From: DATHZQ01 sp965216945
Lineage (GTDB): Bacteria > Actinomycetota > Acidimicrobiia > Spongiisociales > UBA5794
Reading direction: 5' to 3'
NCBI GenBank assembly: GCA_965216945.1
Contig: CBDCGU010000003.1
Location: forward strand, 496,001-560,000
DNA: 64,000 nt
A model generated the notes under the pieces. It was not told where the DNA came from. It did no database searches and saw only the letters and a list, made by a program, of their open reading frames with translations. This document shows positions 8,566 through 17,635 of this stretch, piece after piece (position 1 is the first letter of the stretch; the number at the start of each line of letters is the position of its first letter). A program made the position numbers and the translations under genes.

Positions 8566-10170
8566 CTACTCCTCGGCTGCGGCGTGGAGCTCGATCGCCT
8601 CGGTCTGGAGACCGGTGCGGTCGATCTTGCCTCGAGAGGTCTTGGGGAGGCTGTCCCTGAAGTGGAACGTCTCGGGAATCATGTACTTCTGCACGAGACC
8701 CGAGCAGTGGTTGACCATGTCGGTCTCCTGGATCTCGGCTTTCACCGCCACGAACGCCTTGATGCGGTTCGAGACGAACTCGTCCGGTACGGGGACGACG
8801 GCGCACTCCACCACGTCGGGATGAGCGTTGATGGCGGTTTCGATGTCACCGAGCTCGATCCGGTAGCCACGATGCTTGATCTGGTGGTCGCGGCGACCGA
8901 GGAACCGGTAGTTGCCGTCGGGCATCTCCTCGACCAGGTCGCCCGTGTGGTACACCGGATCCCCGAACTCAGGATCCCGCGGGTCGCGCACCAGACGCTG
9001 CTTCGTCCGCTCCACGTCGCCCCAATACCCACGGAGCAACGTCGGCCCGCGCACCAGCAGCTCACCCACCTGGCCCGGCTCGACCTCGTTGCCCTGCTCG
9101 TCGACGACGAACGTCTCCACGTTGCCGATGGCCTTACCGATCGAGATGGTGGGGCCATCCTCGGGGGGAGGCTCCGGCACGGTGTACGCCGTGCACACGT
9201 TGGTCTCTGTCGGCCCGTAGAGATTCGAAAACCGGGCATGCGGCATCAGCTTCATCAGCCGGGACAAGTACTTGGTCGGGAACACCTCACCGGCGAACAG
9301 AAGCTCCCGGATGCTGGGCAACGCCCCGACGTCGAGGTTGGCGTGCTCGACGAGCATCGTGAGGATGCTCGGCACGGAGTACCACACCGTGATCTGGTGC
9401 TCGTCGATGAACTTGGCGATCTCCACCGGAAACACCGAGAGTGTCGGAGGCACCAGGACCAGGGTCGCACCTGTGCGGGCCGCCGCGTACAGATCGAAGG
9501 TGGAGAGGTCGAAGTGCAGCGGTGCATGGCCGGAGAGCACGTCGCTCTCGACCACGCCGTACTCGTCGCCCGCCCATTCGACGAAGCTGCGGCACGCAAG
9601 ATGGCTCAGCATCACGCCCTTGGGGTCGCCGGTGGAGCCGGATGTGTAGAGGATGTAGGCGAGGTCCTGCTGGACCGTCCGGAGTGCCGGGTTGGATGCC
9701 GGCAGCGTCTCGAGCGCAGCGGCGGTGTGTACGGCGACGCCGGGGATCTCCGTTGCGATCTCTTCGACGTTGAGCACGAGGAGATGCGCCAGATCCTGTG
9801 CGCCCTCGTGCTTGACCTCCTTCCACGCACGCCGCTTCTCGCGACCCGTCACGATCACCCGGATGCCACAGTTGCCGGCGATGTACGCGATGCGGTGGGT
9901 CGGTGCGCTCGGATCGAGCGGCACATAGGCAGCTCCGGCCTTCATCGCTCCGTAGATCCCGATCACGGACTCCAGCGACTTGCGCATGTAGATGCCGACG
10001 CGGTCGCCGTGCCGCACGCCGAGGCTGTGCAGCAGATGGGCTACCTGATTGGCGCGGGCGTTCAGCTCGCCGTAGGTCATCGAGCGGTCCTTGTCGACCA
10101 CCGCGGTCTTGTCCGGGAGGCGTTCTGCCGAGTCCTCCAGATAGTGATGGACGAGGTATCGATATGCCAT
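8566..10170 (-). CDS. Stand-alone adenylation enzyme, PltF/RedM-like L-prolyl-AMP ligase
   Basis: This 534-residue acyl/aminoacyl-AMP ligase would activate L-proline and load it onto a carrier protein. The core motifs are present: YILYTSGSTGDPKGV (172-186), YGPTET (318-323), YHTGDL, GRRDHQIKHRGYRIE and the A10 lysine in LPKTSRGKIDR. Using GrsA numbering, the ten specificity positions read D221, L222, F225, Y264, L291, A293, L317, V325, C326 plus the A10 Lys, that is DLFYLALVC-K. As I recall it, the PltF/RedM proline code is DLLYLALVC-K, which differs at one position. The start ATG at 10170 lies two bases after the stop of the dehydrogenase gene, and the pair is clearly one operon. The alternative is a generic exosortase-type acyl ligase, but the code and partner argue against it. 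Confidence 0.75.
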   Translation of the reverse strand: MAYRYLVHHYLEDSAERLPDKTAVVDKDRSMTYGELNARANQVAHLLHSLGVRHGDRVGIYMRKSLESVIGIYGAMKAGAAYVPLDPSAPTHRIAYIAGNCGIRVIVTGREKRRAWKEVKHEGAQDLAHLLVLNVEEIATEIPGVAVHTAAALETLPASNPALRTVQQDLAYILYTSGSTGDPKGVMLSHLACRSFVEWAGDEYGVVESDVLSGHAPLHFDLSTFDLYAAARTGATLVLVPPTLSVFPVEIAKFIDEHQITVWYSVPSILTMLVEHANLDVGALPSIRELLFAGEVFPTKYLSRLMKLMPHARFSNLYGPTETNVCTAYTVPEPPPEDGPTISIGKAIGNVETFVVDEQGNEVEPGQVGELLVRGPTLLRGYWGDVERTKQRLVRDPRDPEFGDPVYHTGDLVEEMPDGNYRFLGRRDHQIKHRGYRIELGDIETAINAHPDVVECAVVPVPDEFVSNRIKAFVAVKAEIQETDMVNHCSGLVQKYMIPETFHFRDSLPKTSRGKIDRTGLQTEAIELHAAAEE

Positions 10171-10172
10171 GG

Positions 10173-11318
10173 CTACAGCTTCAGCTGGTGGGCGATGACG
10201 TTCTTCTGGATGTCGTTCGTGCCGGAGTAGATGCGGCTGGAGAAGGCGTCGCGTACGTCGCGCTCCAGCTCGGACTCGACCATGTAGCCGTAGCCACCAT
10301 GCACCCACATGGCATCGATGCTGGATTGGACCCAGGCCTCGGACAGGAACAGCTTCACCATCGAGGCGTCGATCGCCTTGCCGGTTCCCTGATCCCAGTT
10401 CCACCCGAGCCGGTACAGCAGGAGCCGGGCGGCTTCGAGGCGGACCTTCATGTCGACGAGCCGGTGCGAAACGGCTTGGAACTTCCCGATCGCCTGCCCG
10501 AATTGCTTTCGCTGGCGGGCGTACGTCAACGACTCTTCCAGCTGGCGCTCCATCGTGCCGATGGTGTGGGCGAGGATGGCGCCGCGCTCGTGCTCGATGG
10601 AGTGGTTGAAGATCATCATGCCGGAGCCGCGCTTGGCCAGCATGTTGCCGGCGGGGACCCGGCAGTCGTCGAAGATGAGCTCGCTCATCGGCGAGGTGCG
10701 GATGCCCATCTTGTGGAAGTTCTGCCCCACCGTGAGCCCCGGTGCGTCGGCGTCGACGATGAATGCAGTGAGACCCAGCCAGCCCTTGCTCTTGTCGACC
10801 GTTGTGAAGACGACGAACACGTCGGCAACCGGAGCGTTGGTGATGAAGGTCTTCGATCCGTTGAGGACGTAGTGATCGCCGTCTTCGACGGCCGTGGTTG
10901 CGAGCGCATATGCGTCGGAGCCGGTACCCGGCTCTGTCATGCCCTGCACCGCGATGAGGCTGCCGTCGATCAGGCCGGGGAGGTACTTCTTCTGCTGGTC
11001 GTCCGTGCCAAAACGCCAGATCGGCAGTGCTCCCGACCAGAGGTGGGCATTCATCGAGAAGATGAGGCCGTTGTCCCGGCAGCCGTAGCCGAGGGCTTCC
11101 ATCGCCAGCATCGTCGTGAGGTAGTCGGCCCCTTGACCGCCGAACTCCTCGGGAAACGGCAGGCCCTGCAGGCCGAACTCGGCGCACCTGTTCCAATCTT
11201 CGCGGGAGAACTCGTAGGCGGCGTCGCGTTCCACCAGGTCCTTGCCGAGCTCTTTCTGTGCGAACTCCACAACGGCCTGGCGGAAAGCGAGCTGCTCATC
11301 GGACCAGGAGAAGTCCAT
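10173..11318 (-). CDS. Acyl-CoA dehydrogenase-type flavoprotein, probable prolyl-S-carrier dehydrogenase (PltE-like)
   Basis: A flavoprotein of about 380 residues with the acyl-CoA dehydrogenase fold: GMTEPGTGSDA (126-136), the KTFITNAPVADVFVV strand, ARQRKQFGQAIGKFQ (267-281) and VHGGYGYMVESELERDVRD (about 338-356). In short-chain dehydrogenases the catalytic Glu is in YEGT; here that site reads YSGTNDIQ, so the Glu is Ser. A Glu is present instead at residue 244 in IEHERGAIL, the position used by the isovaleryl-CoA type. Coupled to the proline-type ligase, the expected reaction is oxidation of prolyl-S-carrier to pyrrolyl-2-carboxyl-S-carrier. The carrier protein is not in this window. Ordinary fatty-acid oxidation is possible but less likely given the partner. 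Confidence 0.7.
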   Translation of the reverse strand: MDFSWSDEQLAFRQAVVEFAQKELGKDLVERDAAYEFSREDWNRCAEFGLQGLPFPEEFGGQGADYLTTMLAMEALGYGCRDNGLIFSMNAHLWSGALPIWRFGTDDQQKKYLPGLIDGSLIAVQGMTEPGTGSDAYALATTAVEDGDHYVLNGSKTFITNAPVADVFVVFTTVDKSKGWLGLTAFIVDADAPGLTVGQNFHKMGIRTSPMSELIFDDCRVPAGNMLAKRGSGMMIFNHSIEHERGAILAHTIGTMERQLEESLTYARQRKQFGQAIGKFQAVSHRLVDMKVRLEAARLLLYRLGWNWDQGTGKAIDASMVKLFLSEAWVQSSIDAMWVHGGYGYMVESELERDVRDAFSSRIYSGTNDIQKNVIAHQLKL

Positions 11319-11423
11319 GTACCCCCCTCAGGTGAAACGGCCCTCGATCGATCTCGAACAGAAACTGTACCAGTGCCGGATTTGCCGATCTGTGGGGCGC
11401 TCGGCCCGTTTGACGCCGACCCG

Positions 11424-11906
11424 TCACCGTCGGTCGAGGCCTGCGGCGACCTGCGCAAGCCGTTCCCACACGTGGAGGGCGAACGACCGAGACATCAAGA
11501 GGAGGTACGACAGCGAGCCGTCTACGTCGTCACGCACCACTTCGGTGGCAACTCCCGCGACCAGCGTGCGGGCGGCGGCGCCATGCGGTGTCATGTCGTC
11601 GCTCAGATCGAGCGCACACAAGTGCTCCAGGACGCTTCGTGCCATCGGCCCGGTCATGCGAATCGCGGCACGCACGTGGGTCAGATCGACCGCAGCGACG
11701 CCTTCGGGCCGATCGCCGAGCACGATCCACTCGTCGGGTGCGACCGCAAGCGCGAGCCCGAGCGGCGTGCGACGGGCCCTGCCGACCGGCACCGATGCGA
11801 TGCCCTCCCAAACTCGCCACTTCGCGGCCGCCGACTCGTCGGCGAGCACGACCGCAACAAAGTCGGCCGGCGTCGCCGGAAGCGGACTGACGAATCGCTC
11901 AACCAC
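11424..11906 (-). CDS. soxG: Sarcosine oxidase gamma subunit
   Basis: The small gamma subunit of heterotetrameric sarcosine oxidase, recognised by gene order and by its GcvT-like small-subunit character: LGLALAVAPDEWIVLGD, the stretch AAVDLTHVRAAIRMTGPMA, then LCALDLSDDMTPHGAAARTLVAG and a terminal SYLLLMSRSFALHVWERL. I set the start at the GTG at 11906, which overlaps the end of soxA by eight bases and has GGGGAG eight bases upstream. A longer frame from 11972 exists, but it only duplicates soxA coding sequence in another frame. The 160 residues are slightly short for the family. It ends the soxB-D-A-G operon. Confidence 0.8.
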   Translation of the reverse strand: MVERFVSPLPATPADFVAVVLADESAAAKWRVWEGIASVPVGRARRTPLGLALAVAPDEWIVLGDRPEGVAAVDLTHVRAAIRMTGPMARSVLEHLCALDLSDDMTPHGAAARTLVAGVATEVVRDDVDGSLSYLLLMSRSFALHVWERLAQVAAGLDRR

Positions 11907-14736
11907 GGAGTCGCTCCCCGCCCGGATCGAAGTGAGCCAGATGGTCCGATACCGTGGCGGCGGCCCGCTCACCGCCGGCCACCTGAATCGTCAGCGTCGT
12001 GCCCGGCGCAGCCAGATCGGCATCGACCATCGCCAGACACACACTGCGGCCCAGTGTCGGCGACATCCGGCTCGACGTGATCCGCCCCGCGATGCGGTCG
12101 CCCACGACGATCTGGCTGGCTTCGGGAGGCACGACGGTCGGGTCGATCGGCTGGACCGCGACGAGGCGCTGCGACGCACCCGCCTCCGCTTCCCACGCCA
12201 GTTCCGGTCTCCCGGCGAAATCGGGTTTGTCGAGCTTGACGGCCCACCCCAGGGCCGCCGCCGCGCCTTTCGTCAAGCCGTCGGTGTCCTGACCCACGAT
12301 CAGATGGCCCTTCTCGAGCCGCATGATCCGCTGCGCCTCCACGCCGAAGGGTGCGATGTCGAGATCGGCACCCGCCTCCAGCAACGCCGTCCACACGTGG
12401 AGGCCGCACCCTGCCGGAACGTGGACCTCGAAGCTCAGCTCACCAGTGAAGCCGATCCGCAGCAGTATGCAGTTGGCGATGCCGGCCACGGTTCCCATGC
12501 GTGCGTGCATGTAGCCGAAGGCCCCGGGGGAGAGATCGACGTCGTCGACGACCCGTTCCAGCAAGGTGCGGGACCGGGGGCCGGCCACGTTCATCGCCGC
12601 GTAGCCGTCGGTGACTGCCGTCATGCGCACGTCCCACGATGGAAAGGACGTCTGCAGCCATTCGTCGAGCCAGTTCCACACGCGCCCCGCTCCTGACGAG
12701 GTGGTCGTCATGTAGTAGCGGTGGTCGCCGAGTCGAGCCGTGGTGCCATCGTCGAAGACCACGCCGTCCTCACCGCACATCGCGCCGTACCGCACCCGAC
12801 CGACCTCGAGTCGAGACCAGCGGTTGGTGTAGACGAACTCCAGCAGCTTGGCAACGTCGGCGCCCCGCAGGTCGATCTTGCCCAGCGGGCTGACGTCGAT
12901 GATGCCGGCGTTCTGCCGCGTGTTGCGCACCTCGGCCGACGGGTCGCCGTAGTGGTCCGGGCGGATCCACTGCCCCGCCACGAGTGGCCGGGCTCCGTGC
13001 GCCTCGTGCCAGTCCTGCATGGGCGAACGCCGCACCGGCGCCTCCTCCTGGCCGGCGAGCGCACCCAGAGTCACCGGGGCGTACGGCGGCCGCCACGTGG
13101 TCGTGCCGGCCGCGGCAATGCCATTGCCCGATGCGTCGGCATGGGCCGCAGCGGTGTTGACGACCTCGAGCTTGCCCTGAATCGGGCCCATGGTTGCCGT
13201 CGTGTAGCGCTTTGCCAGCTCGATCGAGTCGTACCCTTCCTCGACGGCTGTCGCGATGTCCTTGGCCCGCACGTCCTCGGAGAAGTCGACGAACCCGTCC
13301 GGCGAGGCGATGAAGACCTCGGGGTGCGCCGCCGGTTCGAGCGGTGGGATGGGCGACGCGCCGCCTGCTGGGGATGGCGAGGATGCCCGCGCCCGCGGCG
13401 TGACCGCCAGCCAGGCGGCTCGCGTGGCCAGCGCCCGGTCGGCAGCTTCGGTACCGACGGCCCGGCCGTGCGCAACGATGGCGTCGAGCGAACCGTCGCC
13501 CACGATCTCTCCCACCGCCATCACGCCGTCGGCAAGCTCGCCAGGGATGAAGCGCGCCGCCTCCGGCCGGTACACGGGACGGTCGCCGGCCATGTTGAGC
13601 AGTGACGTCGGCGTGGTCCATCCCACAGCCGTCACCAACAGATCGGCGTCGATCTGCCGCCCCGAGACCTCGACGCCGGCGAGCCTCCCGCGACCATACG
13701 CCCGGAGCGAGGGCGGCGGCCCACGGCGCAGATCGATGACCTCGGCCACCTCGACACCGGCACTCGCCAGTTGCTCGGCGGCGAGGTCGCCGCTGAGATT
13801 GGCACTCACCACGACCGCACGGAGCCCCGGGGCCACCGCCCACAGGTTCAACAACCGCAGTGCGGCCCGGGAGAGCATCACGCCCGGCAGGTCGTTTCCG
13901 GCGAACACCCACGGCCGCTCGATCTTGCCGGCTGCCACCACGAGACACTTGGCCCGGGCTTTGATCAGCTGCTCGCGAGCACCGGAGCGGATCACCACCG
14001 CCACCCAGTTGTCCTCGTAGCGCCCGGCGACGACGGCGTCGGTCAGCACCTCGATTCCCTCCTGCGCCCCCACCTCGGCTCGCAGCTCTGCCAGAGCGGC
14101 TGCGGCCCCGGCGCCGGCGAACCGGAGGTGGCCGCCCAACTCGTGGTTCTCCTCGACGAGCATCACCTGCGCCCCGGCAGCCGCGGCCGCCACCGCTGCC
14201 GCCATCCCGGCCGGCCCTCCCCCGGCCACCACCACGTCGGGATGGGCGAAGCGCTTCTCCGCCGTGGGCGGCGGCGGCGCCCCTCCCACCCGGCCGCCGG
14301 CGCCGAACCGGCGCAGCACGCGCTGGTACCGGGAACGCAGCGGGGCGGGGCCCATGAATGTCTTGTAGTAGAAGCCGGGCGGCAGGAACCTGGACAGCAG
14401 GTCGACACCGGCGCGGGCGTCATGGCGAAGCGATGGCCAGCCCGCCTGCGCCGCCACCGCCATGCCGCTCTCGAGCAACCGGTGGCCGGCCCGCACGTTG
14501 GGCTCGTCTCCGACCTGGACGAAGAGGTTGGGGTCGTTGAAGTCGGCGGTGAGGATGCCGCGGGGGCGGCGGTATTTGAAGCTGCGGGAGAACAACGACA
14601 CATCCGAGGCGGCCATCGCCGAGGCGATTGTGTCTCCGGCGTAGCCGGCCGCGGCAGCGCCGTTCCATGTGAAGCGACGTGGCGCCGAGCGGTCGATGAC
14701 CTCGCCGGAGCGAACGGGCAGGCGGTACGACGTCAC
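11899..14736 (-). CDS. soxA: Sarcosine oxidase alpha subunit
   Basis: The large subunit of heterotetrameric sarcosine oxidase, 945 residues, close to the family length. Residues 15-95 form the small ferredoxin-like N-terminal domain (SRSFKYRRPRGI), without iron-sulfur cysteines as is normal here. Residues 165-450 are the NAD-binding disulfide-reductase-like domain with AGGGPAGMAAAVAAA (171-185). The last 400 residues are an aminomethyltransferase (GcvT) domain that passes the one-carbon unit to tetrahydrofolate, with PMQDWHEAHGARP, then IIDVSPLGKIDLRGADVAKL, and MRLEKGHLIVGQDTDG. It starts with GTG in a four-base overlap with soxD, a sign of coupled translation. Together with SoxB it oxidises sarcosine to glycine, yielding methylene-tetrahydrofolate and hydrogen peroxide. 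Confidence 0.95.
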   Translation of the reverse strand: MTSYRLPVRSGEVIDRSAPRRFTWNGAAAAGYAGDTIASAMAASDVSLFSRSFKYRRPRGILTADFNDPNLFVQVGDEPNVRAGHRLLESGMAVAAQAGWPSLRHDARAGVDLLSRFLPPGFYYKTFMGPAPLRSRYQRVLRRFGAGGRVGGAPPPPTAEKRFAHPDVVVAGGGPAGMAAAVAAAAAGAQVMLVEENHELGGHLRFAGAGAAAALAELRAEVGAQEGIEVLTDAVVAGRYEDNWVAVVIRSGAREQLIKARAKCLVVAAGKIERPWVFAGNDLPGVMLSRAALRLLNLWAVAPGLRAVVVSANLSGDLAAEQLASAGVEVAEVIDLRRGPPPSLRAYGRGRLAGVEVSGRQIDADLLVTAVGWTTPTSLLNMAGDRPVYRPEAARFIPGELADGVMAVGEIVGDGSLDAIVAHGRAVGTEAADRALATRAAWLAVTPRARASSPSPAGGASPIPPLEPAAHPEVFIASPDGFVDFSEDVRAKDIATAVEEGYDSIELAKRYTTATMGPIQGKLEVVNTAAAHADASGNGIAAAGTTTWRPPYAPVTLGALAGQEEAPVRRSPMQDWHEAHGARPLVAGQWIRPDHYGDPSAEVRNTRQNAGIIDVSPLGKIDLRGADVAKLLEFVYTNRWSRLEVGRVRYGAMCGEDGVVFDDGTTARLGDHRYYMTTTSSGAGRVWNWLDEWLQTSFPSWDVRMTAVTDGYAAMNVAGPRSRTLLERVVDDVDLSPGAFGYMHARMGTVAGIANCILLRIGFTGELSFEVHVPAGCGLHVWTALLEAGADLDIAPFGVEAQRIMRLEKGHLIVGQDTDGLTKGAAAALGWAVKLDKPDFAGRPELAWEAEAGASQRLVAVQPIDPTVVPPEASQIVVGDRIAGRITSSRMSPTLGRSVCLAMVDADLAAPGTTLTIQVAGGERAAATVSDHLAHFDPGGERLRG

Positions 14737-14993
14737 GCCGTCTCGACGTTGGGATCACGCACCGAGCGGATCTCGTTGCTCACGGTATGGCGCTCGACGA
14801 CCAGGAAGCGGCGGCATCCGGAGACGTGGAACCAGCGCTCCTCCTGCCAATCGGCGACGTTGCGCCTGTCGTAGAGATAGCGGCGCCACTCGGCGGTGTC
14901 GGCGCCCGGGGCGGGGCGGGACGTCAGCTCGCCACCGAACGAGAACTCGTCGGAGTTGCGCGGTCCGCAGTGGGGGCAGGAGATCAGCAGCAC
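14733..14993 (-). CDS. soxD: Sarcosine oxidase delta subunit
   Basis: The short zinc-binding delta subunit, 86 residues. The signature is at the start: ISCPHCGPRNSDEFSFGGE, with the first two cysteine ligands at 6 and 9, and towards the end EERWFHVSGCRRFLVVERHT, with the His and Cys expected to complete the zinc site. The GTG start lies six bases after the soxB stop. Its only known role is structural, within the sarcosine oxidase complex. Confidence 0.95.
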   Translation of the reverse strand: MLLISCPHCGPRNSDEFSFGGELTSRPAPGADTAEWRRYLYDRRNVADWQEERWFHVSGCRRFLVVERHTVSNEIRSVRDPNVETA

Positions 14994-14999
14994 GAGGGA

Positions 15000-16247
15000 T
15001 CAGTGTCCAACGGCGGCAGCTCCCTTCTCGGCAGTGAGGTCGCCCTCGCCGAAGCGAGCGAGCCGGAAAGGCGCGATGAGGTCGGGCACGACATTGGTGG
15101 CAACGAGCTGCGCCGTCTGTTCCCCTGCGACAGGTCCCGCCTTGAATCCGTACGTCCCCCAGCCGACATCGACGAAGAAGCCGTCGACGGGCGTCCGGCC
15201 GATGATCGGGGCGAAGTCGGGTGTCATGTCGCACAGACCTGCCCACTGCCGCAGCAGGCGCATGCCCGCCACCGAGGGCATCAGTTCCAGCACGTGGCCG
15301 GCCAGGCCCTCGGCGAAGTCGAGCGAGCCGCGGGTCGAGTACGAGCTGAAGGGATCGACGCTGGCGCCGAACACCAGCTCTCCCCGAGCGGTCTGGCTGA
15401 CGTAGACGTGCAGCGTGCCCGACACCACGACGGGATCGAGGAAGGGCTGCACGGGCTCGGTCACGGCAGCCTGGAGCGGCCGGGTGACGATCGGAAGCGT
15501 CACGCCGGCCATCTCGGAGATGAGGCTGCTCCAGCCCGCGGTGCAGTTGACGACCACCGGCGTGGCGATGGGTCCCCGGTTGGTCTGCACCCCAACGACG
15601 CGCCCCTCGTGCACGTCGATGTCGGTGACCTCGGTTTGCTGGTGAATGTGTACGCCACAGGCGTCGGCGGCCCGGGCGTAGCCCCACACCACGGCATCGT
15701 GGCGCACGATGCCGCCCGGCGGGTGCCACAGTGCCCCCAGGATCGGGAAACGCGGGTGGTCGCTGACGTCGAGCGCCGGAGCCAGCTCCTTGATCTCATG
15801 GGGACCTATGACCTCGGAGTCGATGCCCTGCAGCTTGTTGACCTCGGCCCGCCACCGCATCGTGCGGAGCGAGCCATCGTTGTGGGCCAGCGTCATGTGG
15901 CCACGCTGCTCGAACATGACGTTGAAGTTGAGGTCGTCCGCCAAGCGTTCGTAGAGCTTGACGGAGCGGTCGTAGAACCTCGACCCTTCCGGCGTCAGGT
16001 AGTTGGAGCGGACGATGGCCGTGTTCCGCCCCGATCCTCCGCCACCGATGTAGGCCTTGTCGAGCACGGCGACATCCGAGATGCCGTGGTTGCGGGCGAG
16101 GTAGTAGGCCGTCGCCAGCCCGTGGACGCCGCCGCCGATGATCACGACGTCGTAGGCAGGCTCGAGCTCGTGGCGACGCCAGGCTCGCTTCCAGGCTCGA
16201 CCGGTCAGGCCCTGGCGGACGAGCGAGAGCGCCGAGTACCTGCTCAC
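15000..16247 (-). CDS. soxB: Sarcosine oxidase beta subunit
   Basis: The catalytic beta subunit that oxidises sarcosine with FAD and passes electrons to a covalently bound FMN. The 415 residues have an N-terminal Rossmann motif VVIIGGGVHGLATAYYLA (34-51), GGGSGRNTAIVRSNY (69-83), the GIVRHDAVVWGYARAA segment whose His183 corresponds to the histidine that carries FMN in characterised enzymes, and a C-terminal FAPIIGRTPVDGFFVDVGWGTYGFK typical of the family. It is the first gene of the operon. The stop of the separate FAD oxidoreductase gene lies just 28 bases upstream of its start, so all five genes may share a transcript. Confidence 0.95.
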   Translation of the reverse strand: MSRYSALSLVRQGLTGRAWKRAWRRHELEPAYDVVIIGGGVHGLATAYYLARNHGISDVAVLDKAYIGGGGSGRNTAIVRSNYLTPEGSRFYDRSVKLYERLADDLNFNVMFEQRGHMTLAHNDGSLRTMRWRAEVNKLQGIDSEVIGPHEIKELAPALDVSDHPRFPILGALWHPPGGIVRHDAVVWGYARAADACGVHIHQQTEVTDIDVHEGRVVGVQTNRGPIATPVVVNCTAGWSSLISEMAGVTLPIVTRPLQAAVTEPVQPFLDPVVVSGTLHVYVSQTARGELVFGASVDPFSSYSTRGSLDFAEGLAGHVLELMPSVAGMRLLRQWAGLCDMTPDFAPIIGRTPVDGFFVDVGWGTYGFKAGPVAGEQTAQLVATNVVPDLIAPFRLARFGEGDLTAEKGAAAVGH

Positions 16248-16275
16248 CGTGGTGACGCTCCGGGCGAGATTCGTA

Positions 16276-17583
16276 TCACCCGAGCACGCTGAAGGACGAG
16301 TCGCGATTGATCTCGCGGTTGCGGCTGAACGCGCCGAGGTTCAGCTCGAGCCCGGTATGGACCCCGGTCACGACGACGGGATCGGCGTCGTGATCGTGTC
16401 CGGCCTGGACTCGCTCGATGAGCTTCGTCATGCAGTAGGCCGCCACCGGAGCGTTCTTGAATTGATTGCCGCTCGTGCCGATGGCGACGTAGAAGCCGTC
16501 GAGGACGGTGCGGTCGTAGATGGGGATCCAGTCGTCGCTGACGTCGTAGAGGTCGACGATGCCCTTCTTGGTGTTGGGGATGCCGAGCTCGGGAAGCCTG
16601 GCGGCCAGCCTGTACACCTGAGTGCGCCACTGGTCGTCCGTCAGGTCTGTGTCGTAGTCGTCCGGATCGTCGACCCACTCCTGTGGGTCGCACTCGGGGT
16701 CCTGACTGCCGAGCAGGATGTTGTTGCCCACCTCGGGCCGGAAGTAGGTGCCGAGGTCGTCGTCGCCCACCAGGAACCCATCGCGCTCGAAGTCGAGGCC
16801 GTGCGGCGATGGCAGGTGGTGAACCTCATGGCGCAGCGCGCGCGTTGCGATGTTCATCTCGTCCGCCACCCCCGCCATCTCGTTGATGACGAAAGAGTGG
16901 GGCCCTGCCACGTTGACGACGATGGGGGCGTCGACCTCGGAGCCGTCGTGCAGCGTCACCCCCTCGACCCTCCCGCCCTGGCGGCGGACCGCGGTGACCT
17001 CGGTGTTGAAGCGGAATTCGCCACCGTGGGCCTCGGCTGCCCGTTGCAGATTGTGCGAGGCGAGTTGGGGATCGGTGACGTAGCCGGCGGCGGGTGAGTA
17101 CACGGCTCCGTTGAGCATCTCGGTCGGCTCCCCGAAGGCGGAATCGTCGTCGGCCCGGCGCGGCGGAGCGTGGCGACCGAGGCGTATGCCGGGGATGTTG
17201 CGCTCGATCGTCTCGTTGTCCCAGATCTCGTAGGGCACGCCGATCTCGTCGAAGAGGGGGAGGACCTTCTCCGTGTAGCGGGCGTCGTCGCCCAAGTAGA
17301 CGCCACCACATTTGACGAACTTGGCCAGGCCCCGCTCGTCCTCCACGCCGAGATAGGAAGGCCACTCTTCCCAGTAGAACATGCCCTCGTACGCCATGGC
17401 CACACCAGGCCACGTCGAGTAGTGGGTGCGGATGATCGCGCAGGAGTTGCCGGTGGACCCGTACCCGGCGGCGGGCAGCTTGTCGATGTTCAGCGTGCGA
17501 TAACCAGCCTTCGACATCTCGAAGCCGAGGTTGGCGCCGATGATCCCGGCACCGATGATGATGGCATCAAAGCGTTCGGACAT
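16276..17583 (-). CDS. FAD-dependent amine oxidoreductase (DAO family)
   Basis: A 435-residue D-amino-acid-oxidase-type flavoprotein. It has DAIIIGAGIIGANLGFEM at residues 6-23, a GYGSTGNSCAIIRTHYST segment where SoxB-like enzymes contact the flavin, a central region with the acceptor-binding fold, and the closing motif WIPIYDRTVLDGFYVAIGTSGNQFKNAP. It resembles SoxB but lacks the RHD segment for covalent FMN. Lying directly upstream of soxB, it is likely to act on another N-methylated amine such as an N-methyl amino acid; the substrate is not readable. It may be the first gene of the sox transcript. The downstream gap to soxB is 28 bp. Confidence 0.8.
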   Translation of the reverse strand: MSERFDAIIIGAGIIGANLGFEMSKAGYRTLNIDKLPAAGYGSTGNSCAIIRTHYSTWPGVAMAYEGMFYWEEWPSYLGVEDERGLAKFVKCGGVYLGDDARYTEKVLPLFDEIGVPYEIWDNETIERNIPGIRLGRHAPPRRADDDSAFGEPTEMLNGAVYSPAAGYVTDPQLASHNLQRAAEAHGGEFRFNTEVTAVRRQGGRVEGVTLHDGSEVDAPIVVNVAGPHSFVINEMAGVADEMNIATRALRHEVHHLPSPHGLDFERDGFLVGDDDLGTYFRPEVGNNILLGSQDPECDPQEWVDDPDDYDTDLTDDQWRTQVYRLAARLPELGIPNTKKGIVDLYDVSDDWIPIYDRTVLDGFYVAIGTSGNQFKNAPVAAYCMTKLIERVQAGHDHDADPVVVTGVHTGLELNLGAFSRNREINRDSSFSVLG

Positions 17584-17635
17584 GGCGGCAGCCTATCGAA
17601 GCGGGACTCCGAGGGTCAACGCGCTCCCGAGCTGT

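Noticed and set aside
8173..12080. Two long plus-strand frames of about 700 codons each
   Set aside because: Both are antisense to the ligase, dehydrogenase and soxA genes, which have strong family motifs.
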